From: Rhodanobacter sp. L36
GTDB lineage: Bacteria > Pseudomonadota > Gammaproteobacteria > Xanthomonadales > Rhodanobacteraceae
Assembly (NCBI RefSeq): GCF_009765755.1
Contig: NZ_LMUV01000002.1
Span: 395,693 to 459,692 of the forward strand
Length of the DNA: 64,000 nt
Direction: 5' to 3'
Shown: piece after piece, positions 43,554 through 53,633 of the stretch
Layout: every line of letters begins with the position of its first letter
Numbering within the stretch: the stretch's first letter is position 1
Made by a program: the position numbers and the translations under genes
The notes under the pieces: model-generated
The model's database searches: none
What the model saw: only the letters and a program-made list of their open reading frames with translations
Told to the model about the DNA's origin: nothing

Positions 43554-44471
43554 GTGATCACCACCTCGCCCGCCGAGTTTCTCAAAGCTTTTGCCGCACT
43601 CGAAACGAGGCCCGATGTTGCCACCACCGCACGCGCGGCGTTCCTGATTGCGCCGGCCGATTTTTCGCTGGCAGAGGAATCGGCGCGCGACAACCGCTAC
43701 ATGGATATGGATCGATCGGTCGATCCGTTGAAGGCGCTCGCGCAACATGCGGAACTGGCACAGGCATTGCGCGCGGATTGTCCGGTGATTGTTTTTCCTG
43801 GCGATCCCTCGACACCGGATGCGATTTTTCCCAATAACGTGTTCGCCACCGCGCCGGGGCGGCTGATCGTCGGTCGCATGCGTCATCCCGTGCGCCAGCG
43901 CGAGGCGCAGCGAGAGGACATTCGCGCGTTCTTCGGCGACCTGCTCGGTTACACGGAAACAGATCTCTCCACTCGCGACGATCTGGTCGCCGAACTCACC
44001 GGATCGCTGATCATCGATCATCGCCGCGGCGTGGGCTTCTGCGGATTGAGCGAACGCTGCGACATGGCTGGCGCACGCGCGATATTCGAGGCCTTTGGCC
44101 TGCGGCTGATGTTCTGTTTCGAACTGACCGCGTCGGAATATCACACCAACGTGGTGCTCGCGATCCTGGCCGGCCGCGCAGCGATCATCGCGGCGGACGG
44201 TTTTCGCGATCCGTCGGTGCCGCTGGCGATCGCCACGGCTTACGCCGAACGCGTGATCCATCTTTCGCCAGCGCAGAAGCAGGCCTTCGCGGGCAACGCG
44301 ATCACGCTTGGCGAACATCGCGTGTGGATGAGCGCGGTGGCTGCGGCATCGCTCACCGGCGGGCAGCGCGCACTACTGGCGCTTGAAGGTTTCGAGATCG
44401 GTTCGGTCGTGCTGGATGAAATCGAGAAGGCCGGCGGCAGTTTGCGTTGTTGCGTGGCGGAAATTTTCTGA
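43554..44471 (+). CDS. Amidinotransferase/deiminase-family hydrolase (arginine-deiminase-related)
   Basis: The 305-residue product starts at GTG 43554, 11 bases after the esterase stop; no better start exists. TPDAIFPNNVFATAPGR holds the conserved Asp and the substrate loop of the guanidino-modifying superfamily. ELTASEYHTNVVLAILAGR carries the catalytic His, and the C-terminal GGSLRCCVAEIF provides the nucleophilic Cys. The protein resembles CtlX and dimethylarginine-hydrolase-like enzymes. The reaction is probably hydrolysis of a guanidino or ureido compound; the exact substrate is not clear. Confidence 0.83.
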   Translation: MITTSPAEFLKAFAALETRPDVATTARAAFLIAPADFSLAEESARDNRYMDMDRSVDPLKALAQHAELAQALRADCPVIVFPGDPSTPDAIFPNNVFATAPGRLIVGRMRHPVRQREAQREDIRAFFGDLLGYTETDLSTRDDLVAELTGSLIIDHRRGVGFCGLSERCDMAGARAIFEAFGLRLMFCFELTASEYHTNVVLAILAGRAAIIAADGFRDPSVPLAIATAYAERVIHLSPAQKQAFAGNAITLGEHRVWMSAVAAASLTGGQRALLALEGFEIGSVVLDEIEKAGGSLRCCVAEIF

Positions 44472-44558
44472 TTCATTGCGCGACGCATGCGGCATCGCAT
44501 TGCGCGTTACACGTTACGTCGGCACTCTCGAAAATCCGCACACTTCGGCCGTCTCTCC

Positions 44559-46391
44559 ATGGCATCTCCTGTCGTTCGATTCGCCATCTCCATCGTGATC
44601 GCCACGGCGGCCTCGACGACTTCGGCGCAGCTCGCGACTGTCGGTCGAACGTTCGCCAATCCGATCGACATCGACTACCGCTACAACTACGAGCAGATGA
44701 ACGAAGGCGTGTCATATCGCACCGGCGCGGATCCGGCAATCGTGCGTTTCGGTGACGCGTACTTTCTTTTCCAGACGCTGGCCGATGGCTACTGGCGCTC
44801 GACCGATCTGGTGCACTGGCATTTCGTCAAACCCGATCGCTGGCCGTTCGACGGACCGGTGGCACCGGCAACATTGGTGGCCGACGGCAAACTGTTTTTG
44901 ATGCAGGCGGCGATGGAACCGAAGCCGCTGCTTTATTCCGTTGATCCCGCGCATGGCCACTGGAATTTCTGGACACGCCTGCTGCCGCCGGTGCCGCACG
45001 CGGTGTGGAGCGGGCACGAGAGCGAGATGAAAGCGGGCGACCTGCCTCCCGGACCTTGGGACCCGGGCCTGTTCCGTGACAACGACGGCAAGACGTATCT
45101 CTACTGGGGCTCGTCGAATGTTTTTCCGTTGTACGGCGCGCAGATCGACCTGAAGCTGCGCAGCGATGAGGGCGAAGCCAAACGACTCGCGTTCGTCAGC
45201 AAGCCTGAAGCACTGCTCAGCCTGCATCCATCCGAACATGGCTGGGAACGCTTCGGGCTCGATCACACCGACGAGTCGATTGCGCCGTTTGTCGAAGGCG
45301 CCTGGATGAATCGTCACGGCGATCGCTACTACCTGCAATATGCCGCACCCGGCACCGAGTTCAACGTGTACGCGACTGGCGTTTACGTCGGTACGAGTCC
45401 GCTTGGTCCTTTCACCTACGCACCGTACAACCCGGTCGGATACAAGCCGGGCGGTTTCGCCACCGGCGCGGGCCACGGCTCGACATTCGAAGACGCACAT
45501 GGAAATTTCTGGAACACCGGGACGATGTGGGTCGGGCAGAACTGGCGTTTCGAGCGACGCATCGACCTGTTTCCCGCCGGCTTCCACGACGACGGCCAGA
45601 TGTGGGTGGACACGCGCTTCGGTGATTTTCCGCAGCGCATGCCGGATCGTCCGCTGCGCAATGGCGAGAGCACGTTCACCGGCTGGATGCTGTTGTCGTA
45701 TCGCAAGCAAGCGACGGCATCCTCGTCGATGGACGGCCATACCGCGATGGAAACCACCGACGAAAACCCGCGCACGTTCTGGGCCACGCGCAACGTTGCC
45801 GGCGAAATGCTCACGATCGATCTCGGCGGTGCGCGCACCGTGCGCGCCGTGCAGGTGAACTATGCGGATTTCAAATCCGCTCGTTACGGCGATGCGCCCG
45901 ACATCGTGGCGCAGTTCAAGCTGCTCGGTTCACTCGACGGCCGACGCTGGAACGTACTGGCCGATCTCTCGCACGAAACGCGCGACCGCCCGAACGCCTA
46001 TATCGAACTCGCGCAACCCGCGAACATTCGCTACGTGCGATACGTGCACGGCCATGTCGGTGCGCACACGCTGGCGATTTCCGACCTGCGCGTGTTCGGC
46101 AACGCCGATGGCCCTGCGCCTGCCGCGCCGGTGCTGGTTTCCGCAAAACGCCTGCCGGACACGCGCGATGCGCGGATCGCGTGGAAGCCCGTGCGCGGCG
46201 CCGTTGGATACAACGTGCGCTGGGGTCTTGCGCGCGACCGGCTGCACTTCACCTACCAGCGCTTTGCCGATCAGCCGACGACACTCGAACTGCGCTCGTT
46301 GAACAAGGGTGTGAGCTATGTCGTTGCGATCGAGGCGTTCGACGAACGCGGCGTCTCCGCACTTTCGCAGACGATGACGCTCGATCCCTGA
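44559..46391 (+). CDS. Secreted GH43-type glycosidase with F5/8C-like and FN3-like domains
   Basis: The 610-residue product has a signal peptide ending ATAASTTSAQ. A five-bladed GH43-like propeller spans about residues 30-400: GADPAIVRFGDAYFLFQ holds the base Asp, PWDPGLFRDNDGKTYLYW the second Asp and FVEGAWMNRHGDRYYLQYA the acid Glu. A discoidin/F5-8C-like domain follows (AMETTDENPRTFWATRN ... IRYVRYVHGHV). It ends in a fibronectin-III-like domain (ARIAWKPVRGAVGYNVRWGL). Such enzymes cleave arabinan, xylan or galactan side chains. ATG 44559 is chosen because it gives a signal peptide; an ATG at 44487 would precede it with a basic stretch. Confidence 0.85.
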   Translation: MASPVVRFAISIVIATAASTTSAQLATVGRTFANPIDIDYRYNYEQMNEGVSYRTGADPAIVRFGDAYFLFQTLADGYWRSTDLVHWHFVKPDRWPFDGPVAPATLVADGKLFLMQAAMEPKPLLYSVDPAHGHWNFWTRLLPPVPHAVWSGHESEMKAGDLPPGPWDPGLFRDNDGKTYLYWGSSNVFPLYGAQIDLKLRSDEGEAKRLAFVSKPEALLSLHPSEHGWERFGLDHTDESIAPFVEGAWMNRHGDRYYLQYAAPGTEFNVYATGVYVGTSPLGPFTYAPYNPVGYKPGGFATGAGHGSTFEDAHGNFWNTGTMWVGQNWRFERRIDLFPAGFHDDGQMWVDTRFGDFPQRMPDRPLRNGESTFTGWMLLSYRKQATASSSMDGHTAMETTDENPRTFWATRNVAGEMLTIDLGGARTVRAVQVNYADFKSARYGDAPDIVAQFKLLGSLDGRRWNVLADLSHETRDRPNAYIELAQPANIRYVRYVHGHVGAHTLAISDLRVFGNADGPAPAAPVLVSAKRLPDTRDARIAWKPVRGAVGYNVRWGLARDRLHFTYQRFADQPTTLELRSLNKGVSYVVAIEAFDERGVSALSQTMTLDP

Positions 46392-46464
46392 CGCCGTCGC
46401 ATGGCGACGTTGCCATGCGCGAGTCTGCTGCGCCATGCTCGGCCATTCACGATGGAGAAGCGCG

Positions 46465-47079
46465 ATGTCCTTGCCACCACCGATGCCGGTCAAGCGTTCG
46501 ACTTTCGTCACCGTGACCGCCTGGATTTTCATCGGCCTGTCCGGCTTCATGGCGCTGATCGGCATCCTGCAGAACATCATGCTGCAGATGCTGTTTGTGC
46601 CGGCGATGCATCAGCAGCCAGCACCCGACATTCCTCCCGGCATGCCTCCGCAAATGCTCTGGATGTTCGGTCACTTCGAATGGTTTTTCCGATTCTTTCT
46701 GCTGCTGGCGCTCACGCATTTGGTAGCAGCCATCACGCTGTTGCTGCGCAGGAACTGGGGCCGGATGCTGTTCATCGGCGTGCTGGTGTTCGACTGCGTC
46801 TACCAGCTGGCTTCCGTCGCGCTGCAATGGTGGATGATCAATCCGATGATGCAGATGATGCAGGCGCAGATGCAGGACGCGCCTCAGGCGCAGTCGGCGG
46901 ATTTCGCGCAGAGCATGCAGATCATGGACGGCATGATGTCGGTGATGCGCATCTTCAGCCTGGTGATATCGCTGGGTTTCATCGCACTCTTTGCCTGGAT
47001 CATCCGGCGACTGCACAGCGCCGCGATCCGTCGCGAATTTCAGCCACCGCTCGCCACGCCAACAGGAAGCCTGCCGTGA
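46465..47079 (+). CDS. Membrane protein, Met/Gln-rich middle
   Basis: The 204-residue protein has four hydrophobic segments: about residues 15-40, 72-92, 98-122 and 158-180. A Met/Gln-rich stretch (MMQMMQAQMQDAPQAQ) lies between the third and fourth. I recognise no family. GGAGAAG lies just before ATG 46465. Its stop overlaps the GTG start of the glutathione transferase gene (GTGA at 47076-47079), so the two are translationally coupled. Confidence 0.75.
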   Translation: MSLPPPMPVKRSTFVTVTAWIFIGLSGFMALIGILQNIMLQMLFVPAMHQQPAPDIPPGMPPQMLWMFGHFEWFFRFFLLLALTHLVAAITLLLRRNWGRMLFIGVLVFDCVYQLASVALQWWMINPMMQMMQAQMQDAPQAQSADFAQSMQIMDGMMSVMRIFSLVISLGFIALFAWIIRRLHSAAIRREFQPPLATPTGSLP

Positions 47080-47744
47080 TCGTCGTCCATCACCTCAACA
47101 ACTCGCGCTCGCAGCGCATCCTATGGCTGCTCGAGGAACTCGGTGTGCCTTACGAGCTCAGATGCTACCAGCGCGATCCGAAGACGATGCTGGCGCCGCT
47201 GGCATTGCGCGCGGTTCATCCGCTGGGCAAGTCGCCGGTGATCACCGAAGGCGACCTCACCCTGGCGGAATCCGGTGCGATCATCGAATACCTTGCCGAT
47301 CATCATGGCGACGGCCAGCTGCTGGCGAAAGCGGGAACGGCCGAGCGACTGCGCCAGACCTACTGGCTGCACTACGCCGAAGGGTCGGCGATGCCGCCAC
47401 TGCTGCTGAAGCTGGTGTTCAAGCGCGTGGAAAGTGCGCCGGTGCCGTTCTTCGTCAAGCCGGTGGCCAAGGGCATTGCGCACAAGGTGCAGAACGATTT
47501 CGTCGATCCGCAGCTGAAACTGCATCTGGATTATCTGGAAGGCCAGCTCGGCGCCAGTGAGTGGTTTGCCGGTGACGCCTTCAGCGTGGCGGATATCCAG
47601 CTGAGTTTTCCGCTGGAAGCCTTCGCCGCGCGTGGCGGCCTCGATGAACATTACCCACGGCTGTCGTCGTTCCTGCAGCGCATTCACGCGCGTCCCGCTT
47701 ATGAACGGGCGTTGCAGCAAGGCGGCGAATACAAACTGGGCTGA
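47076..47744 (+). CDS. Glutathione S-transferase family protein
   Basis: The 222-residue protein begins VHHLNNSRSQRILWLLEELG, the thioredoxin-fold N-terminal domain with Asn-Ser-Arg-Ser in the active-site loop. GKSPVITEGDLTLAESGAII is the glutathione-binding cis-Pro and Glu-Ser motif. A helical C-terminal domain follows with FSVADIQLSFPL. GTG 47076 is used: AGGA lies about nine bases upstream and it overlaps the stop of the previous gene. GSTs detoxify electrophiles or peroxides. Confidence 0.92.
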   Translation: MIVVHHLNNSRSQRILWLLEELGVPYELRCYQRDPKTMLAPLALRAVHPLGKSPVITEGDLTLAESGAIIEYLADHHGDGQLLAKAGTAERLRQTYWLHYAEGSAMPPLLLKLVFKRVESAPVPFFVKPVAKGIAHKVQNDFVDPQLKLHLDYLEGQLGASEWFAGDAFSVADIQLSFPLEAFAARGGLDEHYPRLSSFLQRIHARPAYERALQQGGEYKLG

Positions 47745-47842
47745 CTCGTTCGCTGAACGAACGATAGCCCGCAATGCGCGTGTTTACGTGTCGCTCACGG
47801 CCGCACTGGAAGACTGCCAGCCTGACGACAAGGAGAACTACC

Positions 47843-48175
47843 ATGCGCAACCGTGATATCGAGCGACAGATCCGCGACGCTGGCGACCGCGCCGGTGAAC
47901 AGGTTCGCCACTATGCGGGAGACGCTGCCGGTCGCGCGCAGAACCTGTATGACCGTGGCCGCAAATGGAGCGACCGCTTCAGCAACCGCGGTAACCAATA
48001 TGGCCGCCGTCTTTCCAATGCCGCCGAGGATTTCGCGGACGAAGCGAACTACCACTACCGTCGGCTGCGTCGCCAGGTGAGTCGTCATCCAGCGGCCACC
48101 GTCGCCATCGTCGCCGGAACCATTGGTGCGTTTTTCCTGCTGCGTCAGATATTTCGCAGCGGCGACGACGATTGA
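47843..48175 (+). CDS. ElaB/DUF883-like tail-anchored protein
   Basis: The 110-residue protein has a long charged helical region (about residues 1-80), rich in Arg, Asp and Ala with repeated Gly-Arg and Asn. A single C-terminal membrane helix, HPAATVAIVAGTIGAFFLL, precedes an acidic tail SGDDD. This is the plan of ElaB/YqjD/DUF883 proteins, which anchor ribosomes at the membrane in stationary phase in E. coli. AGGAG precedes ATG 47843. A strong terminator follows. Confidence 0.82.
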   Translation: MRNRDIERQIRDAGDRAGEQVRHYAGDAAGRAQNLYDRGRKWSDRFSNRGNQYGRRLSNAAEDFADEANYHYRRLRRQVSRHPAATVAIVAGTIGAFFLLRQIFRSGDDD

Positions 48176-48216
48176 TTGGGTCGATCGCGACAGACCGTTT
48201 CAGCCGGCTACGCAAG

Positions 48217-48254
48217 CCAAACAAAAACCCGCCGAACGGCGGGCTTTTGTTTGG
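48217..48254. terminator. Bidirectional terminator between convergent genes
   Basis: CCAAACAAAA ... CCCGCC GAAC GGCGGG ... TTTTGTTTGG is nearly symmetric: a 6-bp GC core flanked by A-rich and T-rich arms. It can end both the rightward DUF883-like transcript and the leftward aceE transcript. Confidence 0.9.
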
Positions 48255-48283
48255 ACGTCCATACGTCGAGTCGCTGAAAGGCA

Positions 48284-50977
48284 TTACACCGTTTGCGGGT
48301 TCGGCTTGTCCTGATCGAGCTTGTATTCCTTGATCGCGCGGCTAACATCCTTGGCGCTCAACTTGCCTTCCTTCGCCAGCGCAGCGACGGCGGCATGCGC
48401 GATCCAGCGACGATCCACTTCGAAGAACTCGCGCAAATGCGCGCGCGTGTCCGAACGGCCGAAGCCGTCGGTGCCGAGCACGGTGTAGCGCATCGTGTCC
48501 GGCATGAACGCGCGAACCTGATCGGCGAATTCGCGCACGTAATCGGTCGCGGCGATGGCCGGACCCTGGCGATCGTTCAACAGACCGGTGATGTACGGCA
48601 CGCGCTGTTCGGCTTCCGGATGCAGGCGGTTCCAGCGCTCCGCATCGAAACCGTCACGACGCACTTCGATGAAGCTCGGCACCGACCAGATATCCGACTT
48701 GACGCCAAAATCCTTCTCCAGCAATTCGGCTGCCGCGATCACTTCGCGAAGAATCGTGCCGGAGCCGAGCAATTGCACGCGCGCTTCGCCCTTCTTCGCC
48801 TTGCCGCCGTCCTTGAACAGGTACATGCCCTTGATGATGCCTTCCTCGCAGCCCGCCGGCATGTCCGGATGGCTGTAGTTTTCGTTCATCACGGTGAGGT
48901 AGTAGTAGATGTCTTCCTGCTCCTGCATCATCCGGCGCGTGCCGTCCTGCAGGATCACCGCGACCTCGTACGAGAAGGTCGGGTCGAACGACTTCACGTT
49001 GGGAATCGCACCGGACATCAGGTGCGAGTGGCCGTCTTCGTGCTGCAGGCCTTCGCCGTTGAGCGTGGTGCGACCGGCGGTGCCGCCGATCAGGAAGCCG
49101 CGCGAACGCATGTCGCCGGCAGCCCAGCACAGATCGCCGATGCGCTGGAAACCGAACATCGAGTAGTAGATGAAGAACGGCAGCATCGCGTAGTTGCTGT
49201 TCGAGTAACTGCTGGCCGCGGCCATCCACGACGCCATGCCGCCGGCTTCGCTGATGCCTTGCTGCAGCACCTGGCCCTTCTGGTCTTCGCGGTAGTAAAG
49301 CAGCTGATCGGAATCCTGCGGCTTGTACTTCTGGCCGAACGGGGCGTAGATACCGATCTGGCGGAACATGCCTTCCATGCCGAAGGTGCGCGCCTCGTCG
49401 GCGACGATCGGCACGACGCGCTGGCCGAGCGACTTGTCGCGCAGCAGCAGGTTCATGCCGCGCACCAATGCCATCGTGGTGGAGATCTCGCGTTCGCCGG
49501 TGCCTTTGGTGATCTGCTCGAACGCGGAAAGATCAGGCGCCTTGAGCTGCTCCTCGGCCTTGCGCCGACGCTGCGGCAGCGCGCCGCCAAGCGCCTTGCG
49601 GCGTTCCAGCATGTACTGCACTTCCGCCGAGTCCTTGCCGGGATGGAAGTACGGCACGTCCTTGAGCTTGTCGTCGGAAATCGGAATCTGGAAACGATCG
49701 CGGAAATGCTTCACCGCCTCTTCGTCCAGCTTCTTCTGCTGATGGGTCGGATTCTGCGACTCGCCAGCCGCACCCATGCCATAACCCTTGACCGTCTTGG
49801 CTAGGATCACCGTGGGCATGCCCTTGGTGTTGGAGGCCGCGTGGTACGCCGCGTACACCTTGTGCGGATCGTGGCCGCCGCGGTTGAGGCGCCAGATGTC
49901 ATCGTCGCTGAGGTTGGCGACCATCTCGCGCGTCTCCGGATACTTGCCGAAGAAATGCTCGCGCGTATACGCGCCGCCAAACGCCTTGCATGCCTGGTAT
50001 TCGCCGTCGACGGTTTCCATCATCAGCTTGCGCAGCACACCCTTGGTGTCGCGCGCGAGGAGCGGATCCCAGTAGCTGCCCCAGACCAGCTTGATCGCAT
50101 TCCAGCCGGCGCCGCGGAACACGCCTTCGAGTTCCTGGATGATCTTGCCGTTGCCGCGCACCGGGCCATCGAGGCGCTGCAGGTTGCAGTTGACCACGAA
50201 GATCAGATTGTCCAGCCCTTCGCGACCGGCCAGCGAGATCGCACCGAGCGACTCCGGCTCGTCCGTTTCGCCGTCACCGAGGAAACACCAGACCTTGCGA
50301 TCGCTCTTGGGAATCAGCCCGCGATGTTCGAGGTATTTGAAGAACTGCGCCTGATAGATCGCCTGGATCGGGCCCAGGCCCATCGATACCGTCGGCACCT
50401 GCCAGTAGTCCGGCATCAGCCACGGATGCGGATACGAGGAAAGCCCCCGCCCTTTGCCTTCCACTTCCATGCGGAACAGATCCATCTGCTCTTCGCCGAT
50501 GCGGCCTTCGAGGAACGAACGCGCATACACGCCCGGACTCGAATGCCCCTGATGGAACACCAGGTCACCCGGATGGTCGGCGCTGGGCGCACGCCAGAAA
50601 TGATTGAAGCCCACGTCGTACAGCGTGGCCGACGAGGCGAAACTGGCAATGTGTCCACCCAGCTCGCCCGGCTTGCGGTTGGCGCGCACCACCATCGCCA
50701 TCGCGTTCCAGCGGATCAGCGTGCGGATGCGCCATTCCATCGCGCCGTCACCGGGCATCTTCGCCTCGTTGGCGGAGGCGATAGTGTTCACATATTCGGT
50801 GGTCGGATCGAACGGCAGGTAGCCGCCCGAACGACGGGTGGAATCGACCATCCGCTCAAGCAGGAAATGCGCGCGCTCGGTGCCGTCGTGGCTGATGACC
50901 GCATCAAGCGAATCCATCCATTCCCGGGTTTCGGTGGGGTCGATGTCCTGGTTGAGGATGTCGTCGAGCTGGTCCAT
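48284..50977 (-). CDS. aceE: Pyruvate dehydrogenase E1 component (homodimeric)
   Basis: The 897-residue thiamine-diphosphate enzyme decarboxylates pyruvate and transfers acetyl groups to E2. The length matches E. coli AceE. The ThDP motif starts FLGDGETDEPES and ends near VNCNLQRLDGPVRGN. GGHIASFASSATLYDVGFNH and the EDGHSHL region are diagnostic. ATG 50977 has GGAG six bases upstream and gives the family N-terminus MDQLDDILNQDIDPTETREW; the 47 codons further upstream are rejected. It is monocistronic here, some 26 kb from aceF-lpdA, and shares a bidirectional terminator with the DUF883-like gene. Confidence 0.97.
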   Translation of the reverse strand: MDQLDDILNQDIDPTETREWMDSLDAVISHDGTERAHFLLERMVDSTRRSGGYLPFDPTTEYVNTIASANEAKMPGDGAMEWRIRTLIRWNAMAMVVRANRKPGELGGHIASFASSATLYDVGFNHFWRAPSADHPGDLVFHQGHSSPGVYARSFLEGRIGEEQMDLFRMEVEGKGRGLSSYPHPWLMPDYWQVPTVSMGLGPIQAIYQAQFFKYLEHRGLIPKSDRKVWCFLGDGETDEPESLGAISLAGREGLDNLIFVVNCNLQRLDGPVRGNGKIIQELEGVFRGAGWNAIKLVWGSYWDPLLARDTKGVLRKLMMETVDGEYQACKAFGGAYTREHFFGKYPETREMVANLSDDDIWRLNRGGHDPHKVYAAYHAASNTKGMPTVILAKTVKGYGMGAAGESQNPTHQQKKLDEEAVKHFRDRFQIPISDDKLKDVPYFHPGKDSAEVQYMLERRKALGGALPQRRRKAEEQLKAPDLSAFEQITKGTGEREISTTMALVRGMNLLLRDKSLGQRVVPIVADEARTFGMEGMFRQIGIYAPFGQKYKPQDSDQLLYYREDQKGQVLQQGISEAGGMASWMAAASSYSNSNYAMLPFFIYYSMFGFQRIGDLCWAAGDMRSRGFLIGGTAGRTTLNGEGLQHEDGHSHLMSGAIPNVKSFDPTFSYEVAVILQDGTRRMMQEQEDIYYYLTVMNENYSHPDMPAGCEEGIIKGMYLFKDGGKAKKGEARVQLLGSGTILREVIAAAELLEKDFGVKSDIWSVPSFIEVRRDGFDAERWNRLHPEAEQRVPYITGLLNDRQGPAIAATDYVREFADQVRAFMPDTMRYTVLGTDGFGRSDTRAHLREFFEVDRRWIAHAAVAALAKEGKLSAKDVSRAIKEYKLDQDKPNPQTV

Positions 50978-51243
50978 GAACTTCTCCGCGTCGCCGGGCG
51001 GCGCATGCCTGTGTGGGGATTCACGTCGCCGGGGATGCGACGGAAGCGGCGGCACCATGGGCGCGAACACCGGCATCGGGCAGGCAGGAGTGTCTGTCTG
51101 CGGGAGGCCGGACGTCACCGGAATGGCGAGCCATCCCCGATTCTAGCCGGCCGCCGTGAAGCCGCCAATCAAAAAACGGCCATGCGCCTGCGCATCGACG
51201 TCCGGTTCACCGGCCCGCTGTCACGCGGGCGCACCATTCCGGG

Positions 51244-53541
51244 TCAGCCGCTGCGGCGTTCGCTCTGCGCCGCGCGGATCTGCGCATCGACCACCGCAAC
51301 GGCCGTCATGTTGACCACGCGGCGCACCGTCGAGGCCGGCGTGAGGATGTGCGCCGGTTTGTCCAGACCCATCAGGATCGGCCCGATCGCCACGCCGTCG
51401 GTCATCACCCGCACCATGTTGTAGGTGATGTTGGCGGCGTCCAGGTTGGGCATGACGAACAGGTTGGCGCGACCGCTGAGCGTGGTGTTTGGAAATGTGC
51501 GCAGGCGCAATGCCTCGTCCCAGGCAGTGTCCGCCTGCATTTCGCCATCCATGTCCAGCTTCGGCATGCGCGCCTTGAGGATCTGCCACACCTTGCGCAT
51601 CTTGCCCGCGCTCGGATTGTCGTGGCTGCCATAGTTGGAGTGCGACAGCAATGCCACCTTCGGCTCGATGCCGAACAGCTTGAGCCGATACGTCGCCTGC
51701 AACGTAGCTTCGGCAATCTGCTCGGCGGTCGGGTCGACCTGCACGTGCGTGTCGAGGAAAAACCATGCGCCCTTGTCGTTGATCACGCCGGTCATCGCCG
51801 ACGTGCACTGCACGCCGGGATCGAGATCGAACACGCTGCGCAGATAGCCAAGCTTCTTGTGGAAGCGTCCGACCAGGCCGCAGATCAGCGCATCGGCTTC
51901 GCCGCGTTCGACCATCAGCGCAGCGATCAATGTGGAGCGCGAACGCAGCAGGTTTTTCGCAGCGGCGGGCGACACACCGCGACGTTCGGTGAGCGCGTGA
52001 TATTGCTGCCAGTACTCGTTGAAACGCGGGTCGTTGTCGATGTTGGTTATTTCGAAATCGACGCCTTCGCGCATGCGCAGGCCGAGCCGATCGATACGCG
52101 TCTGGATCACATCCGGACGGCCAATCAGAATCGGGTAAGCCAGCTTTTCGTCAATCACCGTCTGCACCGCGCGCAGTACAACCTCTTCTTCCGCCTCGCC
52201 ATACACCACGCGTTTGCGATCGGCGCGCGCGCGCTCGTACACCGGCTTCATCAGCAGGCTGGTGCGATAGATGAATTGCGAGAGCCGCTCGCGATACGCA
52301 TCCATGTCGGCCAGCGGACGCTGCGCCACGCCGGAATCCATCGCCGCCTGCGCCACTGCCGACGACAGCATCACCAGCAGGCGTGGGTCGAACGGACGCG
52401 GGATCAGATACTCGGGGCCGAACGTCGGCACTTCGCCCGCATAGGCGCTGGCGAGATCGCCCGCCTCCATCCGCGCAAGGTCGGCGATGGCATGCACGCA
52501 GGCGAGCTTCATCGCCTCGTTGATCACCGTGGCACCGACATCGAGCGCACCGCGGAACAGATACGGGAAACACAGCGCGTTGTTGACCTGGTTCGGATAA
52601 TCCGAGCGACCCGTCGCCATGATGCAGTCCGGGCACACGGCCTTGGCATCTTCCGGGGTAATTTCCGGGCGCGGATTGGCCAGCGCAAAAATGATCGGCT
52701 GCGCCGCCATCGTCGCGACCATCTCCGGCTTGAGAATGCCGCCAGCGGAAAGGCCGAGGAAAATATCTGCGCCATCGACGATCTCGGCCAGCGTGCGCTT
52801 GTCGGTTTCGCGCGCGTAGCGCTGCTTGTCCGGATCGAGATCAGTGCGGCCGGTATGCAGCACGCCATCACGATCGAACGCAAGAATGTTTTCCGGCCTG
52901 AGCCCCAGCGCCACCAGCATGTTGACGCAGGAAATGCCCGCCGCGCCCATGCCGGTCGTCGCCAGACGCACGTCCGCAATCTTCTTTCCGGTGACTTCCA
53001 GCGCGTTGAGCACGGCAGCGCCGACGATGATCGCGGTGCCGTGCTGGTCGTCGTGGAATACCGGAATCTTCATCCGCTCGCGCAGCTTGCGCTCCACGAT
53101 GAAACATTCCGGCGCCTTGATGTCTTCCAGGTTGATGCCGCCGAAAGTCGGCTCCAGCGAGGCGATGATGTCGACCAGCTTGTCCGGGTCTCGCTCGTCG
53201 ATTTCGATGTCGAACACGTCGATGCCGGCGAATTTCTGGAACAGCACGCCTTTGCCTTCCATCACCGGTTTGCCCGCGAGCGGACCGATGTCACCGAGCC
53301 CGAGCACCGCGGTGCCGTTGGTGATCACCGCGACTAGGTTGCCGCGTGCGGTGAGCTCGCTGGCAGCGTTGGGATCTTCGACGATCGCCTCGCAGGCATA
53401 CGCCACGCCGGGCGAGTACGCGAGCGCGAGATCGCGCTGAGTCACCATCGGCTTGGTCGCGCTGACCCTGATTTTTCCGGGACGAGGATGGCGGTGGTAG
53501 TCGAGCGCCGCCTGCTTGAGTTCCTCGGGAAGGTTTGACAT
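51244..53541 (-). CDS. maeB: NADP-dependent malic enzyme with phosphotransacetylase-like domain
   Basis: The 765-residue enzyme converts malate to pyruvate and CO2 with NADP+. The N-terminal malic domain has [20 protein letters not shown] and [20 protein letters not shown] (metal and substrate). [20 protein letters not shown] is the dinucleotide fold. From about residue 430 to the end it has a phosphotransacetylase-like domain that is probably regulatory in this family, with [20 protein letters not shown] 53541 is the family start; the preceding open frame is not conserved-looking. It lies 266 bases upstream of the aceE start on the same strand but is probably an independent unit. Confidence 0.95.
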   Translation of the reverse strand: MSNLPEELKQAALDYHRHPRPGKIRVSATKPMVTQRDLALAYSPGVAYACEAIVEDPNAASELTARGNLVAVITNGTAVLGLGDIGPLAGKPVMEGKGVLFQKFAGIDVFDIEIDERDPDKLVDIIASLEPTFGGINLEDIKAPECFIVERKLRERMKIPVFHDDQHGTAIIVGAAVLNALEVTGKKIADVRLATTGMGAAGISCVNMLVALGLRPENILAFDRDGVLHTGRTDLDPDKQRYARETDKRTLAEIVDGADIFLGLSAGGILKPEMVATMAAQPIIFALANPRPEITPEDAKAVCPDCIMATGRSDYPNQVNNALCFPYLFRGALDVGATVINEAMKLACVHAIADLARMEAGDLASAYAGEVPTFGPEYLIPRPFDPRLLVMLSSAVAQAAMDSGVAQRPLADMDAYRERLSQFIYRTSLLMKPVYERARADRKRVVYGEAEEEVVLRAVQTVIDEKLAYPILIGRPDVIQTRIDRLGLRMREGVDFEITNIDNDPRFNEYWQQYHALTERRGVSPAAAKNLLRSRSTLIAALMVERGEADALICGLVGRFHKKLGYLRSVFDLDPGVQCTSAMTGVINDKGAWFFLDTHVQVDPTAEQIAEATLQATYRLKLFGIEPKVALLSHSNYGSHDNPSAGKMRKVWQILKARMPKLDMDGEMQADTAWDEALRLRTFPNTTLSGRANLFVMPNLDAANITYNMVRVMTDGVAIGPILMGLDKPAHILTPASTVRRVVNMTAVAVVDAQIRAAQSERRSG

Positions 53542-53633
53542 GGATGGGATGGCCAGATCGCAAACAGGGAAGCGCGATGGTATCACCGGCATCCACGCCG
53601 GCCGCTGACCGGGAAAGCCGCCGCGGCGGCCGT

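Noticed and set aside
48293-51424. Two plus-strand open frames of about 500 codons each
   Set aside because: They lie opposite aceE and are shadows of its strong codon bias.
51349-53337. Long plus-strand open frame of about 660 codons
   Set aside because: It is antisense to maeB, which has clear family motifs. The antisense translation has no recognisable domain.
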